Source: Pirellulales bacterium (lineage in GTDB: Bacteria > Planctomycetota > Planctomycetia > Pirellulales > Thermoguttaceae). Taken from it: a stretch of 36,206 bases of DNA. Both the position numbers and the translations under genes were made by a program. Location: the NCBI GenBank assembly GCA_013360685.1, contig JABWBD010000024.1, positions 1-36,206 of the forward strand, in the 5' to 3' direction. Below are positions 34,942-36,206 of the stretch, in pieces (position 1 is the first letter of the stretch; the number at the start of each line of letters is the position of its first letter). The notes under the pieces are model-generated. The model had not been told where the DNA came from and searched no databases. It saw only the letters and a list, made by a program, of their open reading frames with translations.

Positions 34942-36206
34942 CTAACTTCTGAATTCCACGTTCTGGTTTCTTTCGTAAGCTTCCCGGCGAGCCAACCGGC
35001 TGAGGCCGGGGACGTCGAGGATAAACGCAACCTGGCCGTCGCCGAGGATCGTCGCCCCCGAGATCCCTTCGACCTTTTGATAGTTGGCTTCCAGGCTCTT
35101 CATCACCACCTGCACCTGGCCGAGCAGTTCGTCGACGAGCAGGCCCAGGCGTCTGCCCTGGTTTTCCAGGATCACAACCAGTCCCTTGGTCGGATCGGTG
35201 ACGGCCTGCAGGGCGTGGAAGACGTGGTGCAGGCGGACCAGCGGCACAGGCTTGCCGCGGACCATCACAACCTCTCCACGGCCTGCGATCGACTTCACCT
35301 CCGCGGTCTTGGGCCGGAAGGACTCGACCACGGAGAGCAACGGCAGGATGTAGACCTCGGCACTGAGGCCGACCGCCAGGCCGTCGAGAATGGCCAGGGT
35401 CAGCGGCAGCCGAATGCGGAAGGTGGAGCCCGCGCCCGGGATGCTCTCGATGCTCACCGAGCCGTTGAGGGCCTCGATATTGCGTTTGACGACGTCCATG
35501 CCGACGCCGCGCCCCGAGACGTCGGTGACCTGCTCGGCGGTGGAGAAACCGGGAGCGAAAACGAGCGCGTAGAGCTGATCGTCGCTCACCGGTTCGTCGG
35601 CGCCGATGAGGCCCTGGGCCGCTGCCTTGCGGCGGATCCGCTCGCGGTCCAGCCCGCGGCCATCATCGCTCACTTCGACGACGACGCTGCCCCCTTCGTG
35701 GTAGGCGCGGAGACCTATGGATCCCTCCGGCGACTTGCCCGCGCGGACGCGGTCCTCCGGCGGCTCGATGCCGTGGTCCGCCGCGTTGCGGACCAGGTGC
35801 GTCAGCGGGTCGCCGATCTGCTCAATCATTTGCTTGTCGAGTTCCGTGTCCTCGCCGTGGATCTCGACGGCGATCCGTTTGTGCATGCCGGCCGCCAGGT
35901 CGCGCACGACGCGAGGGAATCGTCGGAAGACGTTCGCCAGGGGCACCATGCGGACCGACATCACCCGCTCCTGGATGTCCCGTGTGCTGCGGTTCATGGC
36001 TCCCAATGCCTCCTGGACGGAAGCAAGGGTTTCCGGCGGCAAATGGCCGATCGCCTGATTAACCATCGATTGCGCGATGACTAACTCGCCGACCAGGTTG
36101 ATCAGCTCGTCCACTTTCTCGACGGATACGCGGATCGAAGATGATTCCAGAGGCCTCGCTCGCGACGTTGCCGCCGCCGTTTCGCGCGCGGCCCGAGTCT
36201 CGGCTC
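34942..36206 (-). CDS. cheA: Chemotaxis histidine kinase CheA (C-terminal part)
   Basis: The frame is open to the window edge; the N-terminal part (Hpt domain, CheY/CheB-binding region) lies outside. Seen: dimerisation domain (IRVSVEKVDELINLVGELVIAQ), kinase N box HLVRNAADHGIEPPEDR, G boxes (SDDGRGLDRERI, DVSGRGVGMDVVKRNI, GAGSTFRIRLPLTL) and a CheW-like regulatory domain with RLHHVFHAL and ILGDGQVAFILDVPGL. CheA autophosphorylates on receptor control and passes phosphate to CheY and CheB. It is upstream of cheW in the operon. Confidence 0.95.
   Translation of the reverse strand, partial: AETRAARETAAATSRARPLESSSIRVSVEKVDELINLVGELVIAQSMVNQAIGHLPPETLASVQEALGAMNRSTRDIQERVMSVRMVPLANVFRRFPRVVRDLAAGMHKRIAVEIHGEDTELDKQMIEQIGDPLTHLVRNAADHGIEPPEDRVRAGKSPEGSIGLRAYHEGGSVVVEVSDDGRGLDRERIRRKAAAQGLIGADEPVSDDQLYALVFAPGFSTAEQVTDVSGRGVGMDVVKRNIEALNGSVSIESIPGAGSTFRIRLPLTLAILDGLAVGLSAEVYILPLLSVVESFRPKTAEVKSIAGRGEVVMVRGKPVPLVRLHHVFHALQAVTDPTKGLVVILENQGRRLGLLVDELLGQVQVVMKSLEANYQKVEGISGATILGDGQVAFILDVPGLSRLARREAYERNQNVEFRS

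Noticed and set aside
32455..36084. Plus-strand open frames opposite the receptor and cheA genes
   Set aside because: Chemotaxis genes on the minus strand are unmistakable; these are antisense frames.
1..36206. CRISPR array, rRNA, tRNA or riboswitch
   Set aside because: No regularly spaced repeats, conserved rRNA segments, cloverleaf or known aptamer cores were seen by eye.

Overview
The window is about 36 kb of GC-rich DNA that most likely comes from a planctomycete (Pirellulales-like). This rests on family knowledge, not a database search. The signs are an ECF sigma factor next to a giant zinc-finger/kinase/WD40 protein, a run of large secreted carbohydrate-active and cytochrome-type proteins with signal peptides, a bacterial SET-domain protein, and many short palindromic repeats between genes.

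Layout. (1) 1-5.7 kb: REP-like palindromes and a frameshifted Y1-type (REP-associated) transposase remnant, then, on the minus strand, a sigma factor gene and a kinase gene separated by a 27-bp-arm inverted repeat. (2) 5.7-9 kb: an accessory, decaying region. It holds a small-protein/HNH-nuclease pair whose nuclease is cut short, a 33-bp inverted repeat, a 657-bp copy of the 3' end of a glycoside hydrolase gene, and a vapBC-type toxin-antitoxin pair lying between the two copies of that block. (3) 9-13.6 kb: a giant secreted GH42-like gene on the minus strand, split by a single in-frame TAG, and a second pseudogene with an internal deletion. (4) 13.7-24.5 kb: secreted catabolic genes: an esterase-like alpha/beta hydrolase, a small exported protein, a beta-propeller/di-heme cytochrome fusion (opposite strand), then a tight plus-strand operon of a propeller-fold glycosidase-like protein, a metallophosphoesterase and a six-hairpin glycosidase-like protein. 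(5) 24.6-27.5 kb: a nitronate-monooxygenase-family gene overlapping a SET-domain methyltransferase gene, and one unknown protein. (6) 27.7 kb to the end: a minus-strand chemotaxis operon in the order cheA (cut by the window edge), cheW, mcp, mcp, cheR-cheD fusion, cheB; no cheY is seen inside the window.

The chemotaxis operon is the most coherent system here. CheR (methyltransferase) and CheD (deamidase) are one polypeptide, both receptors end in a CheR-tethering pentapeptide of the form GFE(E/Q)F, and both receptors carry a Q-Q pair seven residues before an E-E pair, as expected of deamidation/methylation sites. One docking event could therefore deliver both receptor-modifying activities, with CheB encoded directly downstream. 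Much of the rest of the window reads as a region where gene decay (at least five interrupted or truncated genes) coincides with repeats.
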